This document shows positions 53,762-62,719 of a DNA stretch of 64,000 bases, piece after piece. Positions within the stretch are counted from its first letter, which is position 1. Each line of letters begins with the position of its first letter. This stretch comes from Paenibacillus paeoniae. Its GTDB lineage: Bacteria > Bacillota > Bacilli > Paenibacillales > Paenibacillaceae. The position numbers and the translations under genes are program-made. The stretch lies in the NCBI RefSeq assembly GCF_003388735.1, contig NZ_QUBQ01000002.1, positions 434,001 to 498,000 of the forward strand, written 5' to 3'. Below the pieces are notes generated by a model. That model saw nothing but the letters and a program-made list of their open reading frames with translations, made no database searches and was not told where the DNA came from.

Positions 53762-54193
53762 ATGAATGATTTGCAAGTAGATAGTGCAACTGTAAGCCGT
53801 CAGTCCACGGGCACACGCAAGAAAAGAGGAAAGGCCCCGTTACTGATCTTTATCGGCATATGGATTCTATTGATCGGAGGCGGCTTGCTGGGCGCCAAGC
53901 TCTATACAGACAAGCTGCAGCGCGATATCACCGCCGATATCGAACGGCAGACCTCGGCCCAAATCGCCGATATGCAGAAGACCTACGATTCCCGGCTAAC
54001 TGCTCTGGAGTCCACGTATGCAGGCGAGATTGCGCTGCTGAAAGAAAAGATAGATGCGCTTAACGAGCTTCTTACCTTCACGAAGGATAATGCCGACAAT
54101 AAAACGGATAATAGCAACAAGCTGTATACGCAGCTTAATGAAGTGAAGAAACAGTTGAACGAACTGAAAAAAAGCTTGGATGTCCTCAAATGA
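53762..54193 (+). CDS. Membrane-anchored coiled-coil protein
   Basis: About 143 residues; ATG 53762 is 9 bases after AGAGGTGA, better than ATG 53753. Basic cytosolic end ('TRKKRGKAP'), one span ('LLIFIGIWILLIGGGLLG') and a long outer coiled coil ('LQRDITADIERQTSAQIADM' to 'VKKQLNELKKSLDVLK'). Its stop overlaps the next gene start (ATGA), so the two products are probably made in step. Function unknown; likely partner of the glycosidase-type enzyme. Confidence 0.75.
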   Translation: MNDLQVDSATVSRQSTGTRKKRGKAPLLIFIGIWILLIGGGLLGAKLYTDKLQRDITADIERQTSAQIADMQKTYDSRLTALESTYAGEIALLKEKIDALNELLTFTKDNADNKTDNSNKLYTQLNEVKKQLNELKKSLDVLK

Positions 54194-55269
54194 ACATAAC
54201 CGTAAAAACATTGAACCGTACAGCATTGCTGGCGCTTTCTCCCTTTATCGGCATACTGCTATGGCTGCTCTTCTCCACGATAGCTATCGAGTTGACGCAA
54301 GGCGGCATCACCGAGCCTGGCGCGGAGGAGCATGCTCCAGACCGCGTGTATATGAATGAAGCTGCAGCAGGCCTTGACCAGGCAAGAGACACCGCCGTAC
54401 ATACCAGCGAATCGATTAAGACGGAGATCGAGCTGTACAACAAAACCAATGCGGAAATGAATGCGATCGCCAAGACGGCAACCGCTCAAGCCAAACGTCC
54501 TCTTCAAATCTATGACAACAACATAACAGCCAAGCTTGGCAAGCCCGCAGCTACTATTAATTCCGACAAGCTGAGAGCCCAGCTCTTCTATCTCAAGAAT
54601 GACAATTTCCGGAGCTATGCGGTCAAAATCCAGCTGAAATCGGATGATGCGATGAAAATGGTCATGGGCGGCTCAGAAATCGGCACGTCCATGACCACAC
54701 TGGACGCGGTCAAGCAGCATAAAGCGGCGGTCGGCGTCAATGCCGGCGGCTTCGCGGACGGCGGCGGCAAGCGATATCCGCTGAGCACCACGATTGCGGA
54801 TGGCGAATATGTATCCGGCTTCCAAGCTTCCTATTCCGATCTCTTCTTCGTGGGGTTGAGTGAGAAGAACAAGCTGATCGGCGGCCTGTTTGCAAGCAAG
54901 GATCAATTGGATGCCAAAAAACCGAAATTCGGCGCTTCCTTCGTACCGGTCTTGTTAAAAGGAGGCGTGTCGCAGCAGATTCCAGCCAAGTGGCAGACGA
55001 GTCCAAAGCGTGCGCCAAGGACTGTTATCGCCAATTACAAGGACGATCAGCTCCTCTTGCTAGTAACAGACGGCTACAATGAAGCTGGCAGCTCCGGCGC
55101 TACGCTCGCCGAATTGCAGACGCTGCTTCGAGGATACGGCACAATAGATGCCTATAATCTCGACGGCGGCGGATCTTCTTCCCTTATCTTTAATGGCAAA
55201 GTAATTAACAAACCATCAGACGGCGGCAAGCTGCGAAAGCTGCCGACGCACTTCTTATTCTTCAAATAA
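54190..55269 (+). CDS. Phosphodiester glycosidase family (NAGPA domain) membrane protein
   Basis: 359 residues. N-terminal span ('ALLALSPFIGILLWLLFSTI'), a helical stalk (about 45-110), then the NAGPA/DUF2233 domain: 'DAVKQHKAAVGVNAGGFADG', 'LLLLVTDGYNEAGSSGATL' and 'AYNLDGGGSSSLIFNGKVI' are the hallmark loops. The family splits sugar-phosphodiester bonds such as N-acetylglucosamine-1-phosphodiester; in Firmicutes it probably acts on wall polymers. It overlaps the coiled-coil gene by four bases. Confidence 0.9.
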   Translation: MNITVKTLNRTALLALSPFIGILLWLLFSTIAIELTQGGITEPGAEEHAPDRVYMNEAAAGLDQARDTAVHTSESIKTEIELYNKTNAEMNAIAKTATAQAKRPLQIYDNNITAKLGKPAATINSDKLRAQLFYLKNDNFRSYAVKIQLKSDDAMKMVMGGSEIGTSMTTLDAVKQHKAAVGVNAGGFADGGGKRYPLSTTIADGEYVSGFQASYSDLFFVGLSEKNKLIGGLFASKDQLDAKKPKFGASFVPVLLKGGVSQQIPAKWQTSPKRAPRTVIANYKDDQLLLLVTDGYNEAGSSGATLAELQTLLRGYGTIDAYNLDGGGSSSLIFNGKVINKPSDGGKLRKLPTHFLFFK

Positions 55270-55329
55270 GGGCGGAACGCCTCGGTCCGGAGAGAATCAA
55301 CAAGCTCTCCGGCCAGGCACTCCGCCCTT
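55268..55329. terminator. Bidirectional terminator between convergent genes
   Basis: Long stem AAGGGCGGA / TCCGCCCTT with inner CCGGAGAG / CTCTCCGG; it overlaps the last base of both flanking genes. Confidence 0.88.
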
Positions 55330-56341
55330 ATGTTTTATGATGCAGCTTTAAAGCGATTATCGTGCGCAGTTGATTCATGTCCAGCTCTGACTCCAGCTTT
55401 AACCGCTCGGACTCGATAGGCGTAACCGAATAAAATCGGATGCGATCTCCAGGCTTCAACTGGGCGAATACCGGAATATCGACCGATGCGACTTGGCCGA
55501 TGCGCGGATATCCGCCTGTTGTCTGCCGATCAGCCAGCAGCACGATCGGATTCCCGTCCGGCGGCAGCTGAATCGTGCCATGGACGACAGGTTCGGTTAT
55601 AAGTTCCGATGCCTGCTCTCCGAATTTCAACTTGCGTTCGCTTTGAAGACGATATCCCATACGGTCAGACGAAGGGCCAATGCGAAATACCTCATGATAC
55701 AAATTCCGAAGTGCTTCGGCTGTCAGCAGATTCTGATGCTCGCCCTGCATCAGCCGTACGGTATGCACCTCTCTTGGGGCGACCGCAAATCCGCCCGCAT
55801 GCCATAACGGCCACTTCAACCTGCCCGATGACGATACCTCCAGCTTATCAATCGCCAAAGCTTCTCTACCCCTCTGTCTGATCTCCAGGCGATCTCCGGT
55901 TCCCAGCGTTCTGCCATCCAAGCCGCCTATTGCTCCGCGCAAGTACGTGCTGCGGCTGCCCATGCTCACATTTGCCTCCAACCCTCCGGCAATGGCCACA
56001 TACGTTCGACAGCCGGATTGATAGTGACGGAACGACAGAATCGTTCCTTCGGCTATCCATACCGGACGCCATAGCGGTACGACTTCTCCAGCATCCGTCC
56101 GGGCTCCCATATCGCCGCCGCATACAGCGAGCCACATATCCTGATCTACCCTTAGCTCCGTACCAGTCAAAGTAAGCTCCAGCACAGCTTCGGCATCCTC
56201 GTTGCCGACGAGCCAGTTCGCGACTCGCGCCGCCGGCTCATCCATCGCTCCGCCTACTGCAACGCCATACTTCTGATAGCCGTAGCGTCCAAGGTCTTGC
56301 ACGGTCGCCAGCAGTCCGGGCTTTAGCACCGTCAAGCTCAT
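55328..56341 (-). CDS. pxpC: 5-oxoprolinase subunit C
   Basis: About 337 residues from ATG 56341, which overlaps the pxpB stop by four bases. Family motifs: 'GLLATVQDLGRYGYQKYGVA', 'VGGAMDEPAARVANWLVGN', 'GSRSTYLRGAIGGLDGRTLG', 'IQLPPDGNPIVLLADRQTTG' and 'YPRIGQVASVDIPV'. With PxpA and PxpB it forms the ATP-dependent bacterial 5-oxoprolinase that recycles pyroglutamate to glutamate. It is also known as KipA in B. subtilis. End of the operon. Confidence 0.94.
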   Translation of the reverse strand: MSLTVLKPGLLATVQDLGRYGYQKYGVAVGGAMDEPAARVANWLVGNEDAEAVLELTLTGTELRVDQDMWLAVCGGDMGARTDAGEVVPLWRPVWIAEGTILSFRHYQSGCRTYVAIAGGLEANVSMGSRSTYLRGAIGGLDGRTLGTGDRLEIRQRGREALAIDKLEVSSSGRLKWPLWHAGGFAVAPREVHTVRLMQGEHQNLLTAEALRNLYHEVFRIGPSSDRMGYRLQSERKLKFGEQASELITEPVVHGTIQLPPDGNPIVLLADRQTTGGYPRIGQVASVDIPVFAQLKPGDRIRFYSVTPIESERLKLESELDMNQLRTIIALKLHHKT

Positions 56342-57084
56342 AGCTGCTCTGCCCCTTCCCATTCCTTATATTGCTGCTCGCTGATCGCCTCGAACCTCAC
56401 ATGATCTCCCGCTTCAAGCAAGCTCGGAATTTGCTGGTCCGGCCGGAATAGGGGGAGCGGCGTTCTGCCGATCAACTGCCAACCGCCGGGCGTTGCCAGC
56501 GGGTATACACCCGTCTGCGCACCCGCTATGCCGACACTTCCGGCCGGTATGACGATTCTCGGCGTCTTATGTCTAGGCGCAGCGATACTGGGCGGCATAC
56601 CGCCCAAATATGGAAAACCCGGCGCAAACCCAATCATATAGACGCTGTATGAACCGCTTGTATGAAGCGAGACAACCTCTTCAGCAGATAACCCGCAATG
56701 CTCGGCAACCTCCTGCAGATCAGGACCGTAATCGCCCCCGTAGCAGACAGGGATCGTAACGACTCGTTCCGGCAATCTATTGTCCTCTTTTTCCGACAAA
56801 AGGGATAGACACTGCTCCAAACGCTTGCATACCGTTTCATATACCGACGCATGTCCTTTTTCCTGCAGCGATCGGCTGCGCCATACGACAAGAGGATCGT
56901 AATGAACGGCAATAGAGGCGAATGCCGGCACACATTCGATCATCCCATCGAATCGCTGAGCCTCAAGAAGCTGCATGACAGACATAATCCATCGATGTGT
57001 ACCTTTATCAATGGTTGTTCCCTTACGAATAAGTACGCTTGAATCTCCCAATGGCAAAAACGAATCGTTCAGGCTTTGATTCAT
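56338..57084 (-). CDS. pxpB: 5-oxoprolinase subunit B
   Basis: About 248 residues; ATG 57084 follows AAGGGGGAG, so the longer frame is dropped. 'VYMIGFAPGFPYLGGMPPSI' and 'RIVIPAGSVGIAGAQTGVYP' with 'TPGGWQLIGRTP' are typical of the KipI/PxpB fold. Works with PxpC on ATP-bound 5-oxoproline. In B. subtilis the KipI homologue also inhibits KinA. Confidence 0.94.
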   Translation of the reverse strand: MNQSLNDSFLPLGDSSVLIRKGTTIDKGTHRWIMSVMQLLEAQRFDGMIECVPAFASIAVHYDPLVVWRSRSLQEKGHASVYETVCKRLEQCLSLLSEKEDNRLPERVVTIPVCYGGDYGPDLQEVAEHCGLSAEEVVSLHTSGSYSVYMIGFAPGFPYLGGMPPSIAAPRHKTPRIVIPAGSVGIAGAQTGVYPLATPGGWQLIGRTPLPLFRPDQQIPSLLEAGDHVRFEAISEQQYKEWEGAEQL

Positions 57085-57097
57085 GAAAAACTCCCCC

Positions 57098-57868
57098 TTA
57101 TCGCAGCAGCTTGCCGGGTGGCTGGACCCCAATGGCCGCTTTACTCAGCGCCTCCCTTAATGCCAGTACATGCTTAACCGCCTCAGGCGTATCTCCATGC
57201 ACACATACGGTATCCGCTTGAAGCGCTAGCGGAGTTCCCTGCCTCGTCATTACTTGGCCCTTGACGATCATGTCAACAGCCTGTGACGCCGCAACGGCTG
57301 AATCGGCAATAACGGCCCCTGGCAGCGACCGATGAGTCAAGGTACCGTCCGCTTCGTAGGAACGATCTGCAAACACTTCCTGAGCAGCCGTAAGACCTAT
57401 TTTCTCCGCTGCACGAATAAGCGCACTTCCTGCCAACCCATACAGCAGCGCATTTCCCTCTACTTTGTACACGGCTTCGGCGATCGCCTCCGCCAGCGCT
57501 TCGTCTTGAGCCGCCATATTATACAGCGCGCCATGAGGCTTCACATGCGTAAGGGTAGCGCCCTCCGCTCGAACAAAAGCTTGCACTGCCCCGATCTGAT
57601 ACACCGTCATCTCAAAAGCTTCACGCGGCGCAATCTCCATTCTCCGTCTCCCGAAGCCCGCCAGATCAGGCAAGCCGGGATGCGCGCCAATGGCTACCCC
57701 GCAGCTCATAGCAAGCTGGACCGTTCTTCTAATCGTGCCTGGGTCTCCTGCGTGGAAGCCGCAAGCTATATTGGCCGAAGATATATGCTTCATGATTATC
57801 TCGTCCTGCCCCAATCGATAGGCGCCGAAGCTCTCTCCCATATCGCAATTCAAATCTATACGGTTCAT
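57098..57868 (-). CDS. pxpA: 5-oxoprolinase subunit A (LamB/YcsF family)
   Basis: About 256 residues from ATG 57868 (GGGGAGA upstream). 'IDLNCDMGESFGAYRLGQDE', 'ISSANIACGFHAGDPGTIRR', 'GAHPGLPDLAGFGRRRMEI' and 'VKPHGALYNMAAQDEALAEA' with 'VCVHGDTPEAVKH' are the family signatures with metal-like His/Asp sites. First gene of pxpABC, 13 bases before pxpB. Confidence 0.95.
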   Translation of the reverse strand: MNRIDLNCDMGESFGAYRLGQDEIIMKHISSANIACGFHAGDPGTIRRTVQLAMSCGVAIGAHPGLPDLAGFGRRRMEIAPREAFEMTVYQIGAVQAFVRAEGATLTHVKPHGALYNMAAQDEALAEAIAEAVYKVEGNALLYGLAGSALIRAAEKIGLTAAQEVFADRSYEADGTLTHRSLPGAVIADSAVAASQAVDMIVKGQVMTRQGTPLALQADTVCVHGDTPEAVKHVLALREALSKAAIGVQPPGKLLR

Positions 57869-57936
57869 GCTCTCCCCATCACTCCTGCCCATCGTCTTCC
57901 TTCATTATAACGTATGGCATTACCCGCATAAAAAAA

Positions 57937-57965
57937 AGAGACAGCGCCGGCCCAGCGCTGCCTCT
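57937..57965 (-). terminator. Terminator of the NCS2 permease gene
   Basis: Minus-strand AGAGGCAGCGC / GCGCTGTCTCT followed by TTTTTTTT. Confidence 0.92.
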
Positions 57966-57976
57966 GCCAAACTCTA

Positions 57977-59323
57977 TTATTCGCTGCCCATAAAGGCGTA
58001 GCGAGCGATAATCAGAATGGCTAGTATCCACATAAGCACGTGGATTTTGTATTTGCCTTTGCCAGCAATATTGGCTACAGCCGCCAACAGTACGTACGAA
58101 ACGATACCGAAGGAAATGCCGTTTGCAATGCTGTACGTGAAAGGCATCATAGCGAATGTCAGGAACGCTGGAATTGCATAGACCATATCGGAGAAGTCAA
58201 TCTCCTTCACGGATTGCATCATCAGCACGCCGACGATAATCAGTGCAGCAGCCGTAGCTGTACCTGGCACCAACGCTACAAGAGGAGAGAGGAAGATCGC
58301 AAGCAGGAAGCAGATGCCCGTCGTCACAGCCGTCAGACCGGAACGGCCGCCTTGCGCGATACCTGCGGAGCTCTCGACGAAAGCCGTTACGGTGCTTGTA
58401 CCGAGAATAGCGCCGCCGCCAACGCCAATTGCGTCAACCATCATCGCTTTGCCTACGCGTTTCTTGCCTTCTTCAGGGTTCTTCATAATGCCTGCGCGGT
58501 TTGCCGTGCCGACAAGTGTGCCGAATGTATCGAACAATTCAACAAACGTAAAGGTAAGAATGACGGTGATCAGACCTACTTCCAGTACGCCGGCAAAATC
58601 GAAATGCCATACGTTCATCGTGGAGAAGTCAGGAATCCAAGTCTTGCCGTTTAACGCTTCGCTAATGTTCACGTGACCCGAGATTAGTGCGATAATCGTC
58701 GTACCCAGAATACCGAATAGGATGGCACCTGGCACGCGCAGCACCATCAGAATCGCAATCAACGCGATCGCAATGACCGTGAACACAACATTTTCATTAT
58801 GGAAGCTGCCAAGGGAGATCAGCGTATCTCCGTTGTCGAATGCGATAATCGTCATCAGTCCGCTGTTTTTAAGACCGATTACAGCGATGAATAGACCAAT
58901 ACCGACCGTAATCGCATGCTTCAAGCTGTCCGGTACAGCTGTAATTAACAACTGGCGAACCTGTGTTACGGTAAGGATGATAAAGAGAATACCGGAAATA
59001 AAGACGGCTGTAAGTCCCATAGCCGGAGAAATCGGAACATCCGAAGCGGCCGAAGCCAAGATGACGGAAGCAAAATATGCATTAAGACCCATACCTGGCG
59101 CCAAAGCAACCGGGAAGTTTACGAATAAACCCATTGCGATGGTGAAAATACCTGCGGAAAGCGCCGTAGCCAGGAAGACCGCTGTCCAGTCCAGGCCAGT
59201 CGGCGTCAAGATTGCCGGGTTGACAGCTAGTATGTAGGCCATCGTCATGAAAGTCGTCAGCCCCGCCATAATTTCAGTTCTGACATTTGTTCCCAGTTCC
59301 TTCAATCGAAAGAAACGTTCCAT
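57977..59323 (-). CDS. NCS2 purine permease (PbuG/AdeP type)
   Basis: About 448 residues from ATG 59323 (GGGAGGG upstream). 12-14 spans; 'EIMAGLTTFMTMAYILAVNP' at the start and 'APGMGLNAYFASVI', 'FVELFDTFGTLVGTANRAGI', 'LGTSTVTAFVESSAGIAQGG' and 'GRSGLTAVTTG' are the AzgA-like signatures. Imports hypoxanthine/guanine or adenine by proton symport. A guanine-type purine riboswitch sits just upstream, which favours a guanine/hypoxanthine carrier. Confidence 0.92.
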   Translation of the reverse strand: MERFFRLKELGTNVRTEIMAGLTTFMTMAYILAVNPAILTPTGLDWTAVFLATALSAGIFTIAMGLFVNFPVALAPGMGLNAYFASVILASAASDVPISPAMGLTAVFISGILFIILTVTQVRQLLITAVPDSLKHAITVGIGLFIAVIGLKNSGLMTIIAFDNGDTLISLGSFHNENVVFTVIAIALIAILMVLRVPGAILFGILGTTIIALISGHVNISEALNGKTWIPDFSTMNVWHFDFAGVLEVGLITVILTFTFVELFDTFGTLVGTANRAGIMKNPEEGKKRVGKAMMVDAIGVGGGAILGTSTVTAFVESSAGIAQGGRSGLTAVTTGICFLLAIFLSPLVALVPGTATAAALIIVGVLMMQSVKEIDFSDMVYAIPAFLTFAMMPFTYSIANGISFGIVSYVLLAAVANIAGKGKYKIHVLMWILAILIIARYAFMGSE

Positions 59324-59410
59324 TTTGATAATACCCTCCCAAAATTGTGTTGGAACAAACAAAGAAACCTAGCTTCAAATGCTGGAATGCGCATTTCGAC
59401 TAGGCTCTGC

Positions 59411-59454
59411 AAAAAGGGGAAACGCCATGCGCAGGGCCGCTGCGATGGGCTTCC
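59411..59454 (-). terminator. Riboswitch terminator before the purine permease
   Basis: Minus-strand stem GGAAGCCCATCGCAG / CTGCGCATGGCGTTTCC (few mismatches) followed by CCTTTTT, directly after the aptamer. Confidence 0.85.
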
Positions 59455-59458
59455 ACTC

Positions 59459-59528
59459 TCTTCGTAGCCTGATCATTTACGGTGATCGAGTAGAGACTCT
59501 CAAGCCGATTCTTGAGATTATACGAAAA
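59459..59528 (-). ncRNA. Purine riboswitch aptamer, guanine type (permease leader)
   Basis: P1 CTTTTCGTA...TACGAAGAG, P2 CTCAAG/CTTGAG, J2/3 AGTCTCTACT, P3 GATCA..TGATC, J3/1 GGCTACGAA. The C at the specificity position indicates guanine/hypoxanthine. Second such switch in this window. Confidence 0.9.
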
Positions 59529-59748
59529 GTTCTATGCGGTTGTTGTTATCCGTAATCAATTTTAAAGAGAATGTGAACGTTTTGTCAACATTTTTCACGA
59601 ATATTCACCATGGAATTTCTACAATCATTCGTAAAAAGAGCGTTTTCAATCGTATTTCAACAAAAGTCATGCTTTTTTATCCCTATTCCATGTCGGACTA
59701 AGCTTATCCCCCTCCTAAAACCGTCATATACTACTGATAGAGCCGACA

Positions 59749-59804
59749 AAGCCCGCAGGACGCATCCTCTCACTCGAAAGCGAGAAGAGCGCTTCTGCGG
59801 GCTT
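59749..59804 (-). terminator. Terminator of the GntR/DUF1648 unit
   Basis: Stem AAGCCCGCAG / CTGCGGGCTT with inner CTCTCACTCG/CGAG-type hairpin. Confidence 0.75.
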
Positions 59805-59809
59805 ATATG

Positions 59810-60919
59810 TTATTCAATAATGTAAGGCAGTGAAATCGACAGTCCCACGATGACGATGATAAACAACCAGCCCAGCTTATTGCCAAAGTTGAGCGTCCAT
59901 CCGATTCCGAACCTTTTTTCGACGAAGATTGCTGGATCCTTGGGATTGAAATAAATTTGTCCCATCTTCCAATATTGGTCCATATCCTGCGTCGCTACCG
60001 TCTGGCCTTGATGATCCGACGAATGCTTCAGCCTGCTGCCCCCTTGCCCGGTAACAAAGGAGAGGACAATGGACGAGATCGTAATAAAGCCGACAATGCT
60101 GAATGTCGCAATCATCGTTGCGTTAATACTCCACTCTTGCAGCTGACCAATTGGAAACAGAGCCATAAGGGCCATAACGGCAAAGCCGGTAAAAATAATA
60201 TAACCAGACCATATTCTGCGGAATTTGATATTGCGGGCCAACGAGCCTTCAGGATCGCTCCCCTCCACAATCTGCTTACTAAGGCTGATCGCGTAATTGC
60301 AGAATAGAAATACAATGAGCAAGAAGGATTGCACGATAACCGGCCACATGACAGCCATATAGCTTTTCTCTACGCTGCGCGTCACTTCACCATCTATACC
60401 GTATTGCATCGCAATTTGCGCAGGGAACTGATCATAATACAATACGCATATCAGCACCGTCGCCAAAATGAGAAGCACATGGGGAGCGAACCAAAAATTC
60501 GAAAGCGTGAGCTTGGAATTACGAAATTTCGTGCTTACAACGACACGCTGCACACTCTCCGTTTTCCATCCTTTGCTGGACTTCATACGCTTGACGGCAT
60601 AATGATTTTTCAGATACATCGCAAATGAGAAGATCAGATATCCAAATACATGCGCCAGCAGCACTATACTCCACTTCTTTTCATCCGACATTCCGCTAGA
60701 TAGGAAAAACAGAGAAGCCGTAAGAAGGACGCCTACACTCCCGTTTAGCCATAAAAACTGATTGCGGAGCCCTTTAATATCCGGATCCTGCTGCGCCGCC
60801 TCCGGCACCGTTACGCCGAAACTCTCAATCCGCCGGGTAAGAAACGGGATAACCGTCGATATAAAAACGATTGGCAACATGAGCGTCAATACCAGTATCA
60901 TCATCCATCCATCATTCAT
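59810..60919 (-). CDS. DUF1648/DUF5808-type membrane protein
   Basis: 369 residues, about eight spans. A DUF1648-like part ('DQFPAQIAMQYGIDGEVTRS') is followed near the end by 'DQYWKMGQIYFNPKDPAIFV' and 'EKRFGIGWTLNFGNKLGW', the DUF5808 hallmark. Such proteins are often encoded with YtrA-type GntR regulators, as here: the stop of the regulator lies 2 bases ahead. Thought to be part of envelope or antibiotic response in Firmicutes, but not characterised. Confidence 0.85.
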   Translation of the reverse strand: MNDGWMMILVLTLMLPIVFISTVIPFLTRRIESFGVTVPEAAQQDPDIKGLRNQFLWLNGSVGVLLTASLFFLSSGMSDEKKWSIVLLAHVFGYLIFSFAMYLKNHYAVKRMKSSKGWKTESVQRVVVSTKFRNSKLTLSNFWFAPHVLLILATVLICVLYYDQFPAQIAMQYGIDGEVTRSVEKSYMAVMWPVIVQSFLLIVFLFCNYAISLSKQIVEGSDPEGSLARNIKFRRIWSGYIIFTGFAVMALMALFPIGQLQEWSINATMIATFSIVGFITISSIVLSFVTGQGGSRLKHSSDHQGQTVATQDMDQYWKMGQIYFNPKDPAIFVEKRFGIGWTLNFGNKLGWLFIIVIVGLSISLPYIIE

Positions 60920-60921
60920 CT

Positions 60922-61317
60922 TTAAACGCCTCCCTGTTCATTAGCTCTCATATCATCGTATACAGCCGAGCATACTGCTTCGAGTTCAGCCTTCGTCATG
61001 CCTCTGCAGATCGCATCCGCGAGCAGCGGCCGAAGCTGCCGGGCAAGTCGATCCTTGAACGCTTCGTCTGCAGGTGGGAAAGCATCCGGCTCGATCACGA
61101 CCCCTTGCTTCCGATTGATCTGCACATAGCCCTCTTGCTTCAACAGATGATAGGCTTTGTTGACGGTATGCAGGTTAATGCCAAGATCGGCAGCCAGTGA
61201 TCGGACCGAAGGCAACGCTTCACCGGGCAGCAGCTGTCTTCTGGCAATGCCTTCAATAATGCCATTAACCAGCTGCGTATAAATCGGTGTCTCCGACTGG
61301 AGATCGATATCAAGCAT
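60922..61317 (-). CDS. GntR-family regulator, YtrA subgroup
   Basis: About 131 residues; ATG 61317 follows GAGGTGATG. Winged helix: 'TPIYTQLVNGIIEGIARRQL', 'LPSVRSLAADLGINLHTVNK', 'AYHLLKQEGYVQINRKQGVV', with only a short C-terminal dimer part, which fits YtrA. The operon partner is the DUF1648-type membrane protein. Probably represses its own operon through the GTTATA-N7-TATAAC palindrome upstream. Confidence 0.92.
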   Translation of the reverse strand: MLDIDLQSETPIYTQLVNGIIEGIARRQLLPGEALPSVRSLAADLGINLHTVNKAYHLLKQEGYVQINRKQGVVIEPDAFPPADEAFKDRLARQLRPLLADAICRGMTKAELEAVCSAVYDDMRANEQGGV

Positions 61318-61346
61318 CAAAGTCTCATCACCTCAATTGTTTGTCT

Positions 61347-61365
61347 GTTATATTTCAAGTATAAC
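61347..61365. promoter_or_regulatory. Candidate GntR operator
   Basis: GTTATA-TTTCAAG-TATAAC inverted repeat 30 bases ahead of the regulator start, with one more TATAAC next to it. Confidence 0.5.
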
Positions 61366-61437
61366 AACTATAACGAATATACGCAATAACCTTTTTTATC
61401 AAAAGACAGATCGGCATACATTGTACTTATACAGAAG

Positions 61438-61473
61438 AAGGCGACGGTCCTATACGTTCAGGACCATCGCCTT
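61438..61473 (-). terminator. Terminator of the lipoprotein hydrolase gene
   Basis: Stem AAGGCGA-GGTCCT / AGGACC-TCGCCTT (one mismatch), about 70 bases past the stop. Confidence 0.8.
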
Positions 61474-61545
61474 TTGCTTCGTTCTTTGCTCGCCATTTAG
61501 TGTAGCGCTCTCCTATGCTTGCTCTTAACGAACGGGACGCTTGTC

Positions 61546-62535
61546 TCAATCCAATGCCGCCTTAATAAACGAGATAAGCTCGCTTCTCAGCTTTTCACCT
61601 TCTTCGCCTCTATGGTACATATCCGTTCCGTGGTAGCCGCTCTTATCCACAATCAATGTTTTATCGGCTGCTCCGGACGCTTTGTACAGCTGACGCACAT
61701 GCTTCTCAATGGAACCGCCGTAGTCGCCAGGCGAAAAAACAAACAGGGATGGCACCTTTATCTCTTTGACGCCCGGTATGGCATCATGAGAACCGCACTG
61801 GGCAGGCGAAGAGAGAATGATTAAGCCTTCAATGGGCAGCTCTTGACGAACGCCTGCGATGATAGCCGTGGAGCCGCCGCACGATGCCCCCGCCAGAAAG
61901 ACTCGTTCCGCGCCAAGCCGGGCGAGTTCGCTCAGCGCAGCGTCTGCATCAAGGTCAATGGGCTGGGTGTCTCCCGTGCTCTGAGAGGCGCCATGATCGC
62001 GGTATTCCGGGATAACGACCAGATAGCCGTGATCGGCAAGCTCCACCCCCATATCAAGAAAGGAACATATATTATAGCCCTGCTCATGGGCAAGCAATAC
62101 TCCCTTGGTGCCGCTGCCCAGTACAAGCGCCGATAGATGCACCCCGTCGCTGGTCGTCAGTGTGGTTGCCTTGTCCCTAAGACTGTCCGGAACACAACTA
62201 TTGACCAGATGCCCGCTGGACGAAGTAACCGTTAAGTCCGGCCAAGCCGTCTTATACTCGACCGGCGGATTCGATGGAATATTAGCTTCTTCAGCAGGCG
62301 GAGATACCGTCTCCTTTTCTTCGTCCGGTAGGTTCGGAGTTGATGTCTCACCGTTCGGAATGGACGGATTGTCCGGGTTTGCCGGAGCAATGGCACAACC
62401 TGCAAGCGCAGCGGTTATCAATAGGAACAGCAACGTGATGCAGATAGATCCCCATATCCCTTGTTTCAGGCGCCATTCTACTGCCTTGTCCTTGTGGCTG
62501 TATAATGGAGTGGATACATTCTTGAGCGTGAACAT
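61546..62535 (-). CDS. Alpha/beta-hydrolase lipoprotein
   Basis: 329 residues. Basic start, membrane-like segment ('SICITLLFLLITAALAGC') with lipobox LAGC, a Pro/Asn/Glu-rich linker, then an alpha/beta-hydrolase: 'GVLLAHEQGYNICSFLDMGV', nucleophile elbow 'VFLAGASCGGSTAII' (Ser), Asp in 'LFVFSPGDYGG' and His in 'KSGYHGTDM'. The G-A-S-C-G elbow is unusual (Cys after Ser). Extracellular esterase-like; substrate unknown. Confidence 0.85.
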   Translation of the reverse strand: MFTLKNVSTPLYSHKDKAVEWRLKQGIWGSICITLLFLLITAALAGCAIAPANPDNPSIPNGETSTPNLPDEEKETVSPPAEEANIPSNPPVEYKTAWPDLTVTSSSGHLVNSCVPDSLRDKATTLTTSDGVHLSALVLGSGTKGVLLAHEQGYNICSFLDMGVELADHGYLVVIPEYRDHGASQSTGDTQPIDLDADAALSELARLGAERVFLAGASCGGSTAIIAGVRQELPIEGLIILSSPAQCGSHDAIPGVKEIKVPSLFVFSPGDYGGSIEKHVRQLYKASGAADKTLIVDKSGYHGTDMYHRGEEGEKLRSELISFIKAALD

Positions 62536-62662
62536 GAAAGTTCCTCCTTATGGATGCTTCTTATTGGACTCCTGTGAATCTCATCAAGAGCCAAGCATAC
62601 CTGCAAGATGTATCCGATTCTCCATAAACATGTCACCAACTTGTAATCATTCGTTAAAAAAA

Positions 62663-62704
62663 GGCTGACCCGAAAGCCAGCTATTCGCCGCTTTCAGGTC
62701 AGCC
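62663..62704 (-). terminator. Terminator of the GH4 gene
   Basis: Stem GGCTGACC-CGAAAGC / GCTTTC-A-GGTCAGCC, 16 bases past the stop, followed on the minus strand by TTTTTTTAACG. Confidence 0.92.
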
Positions 62705-62719
62705 CATTAAAGGTTTATA

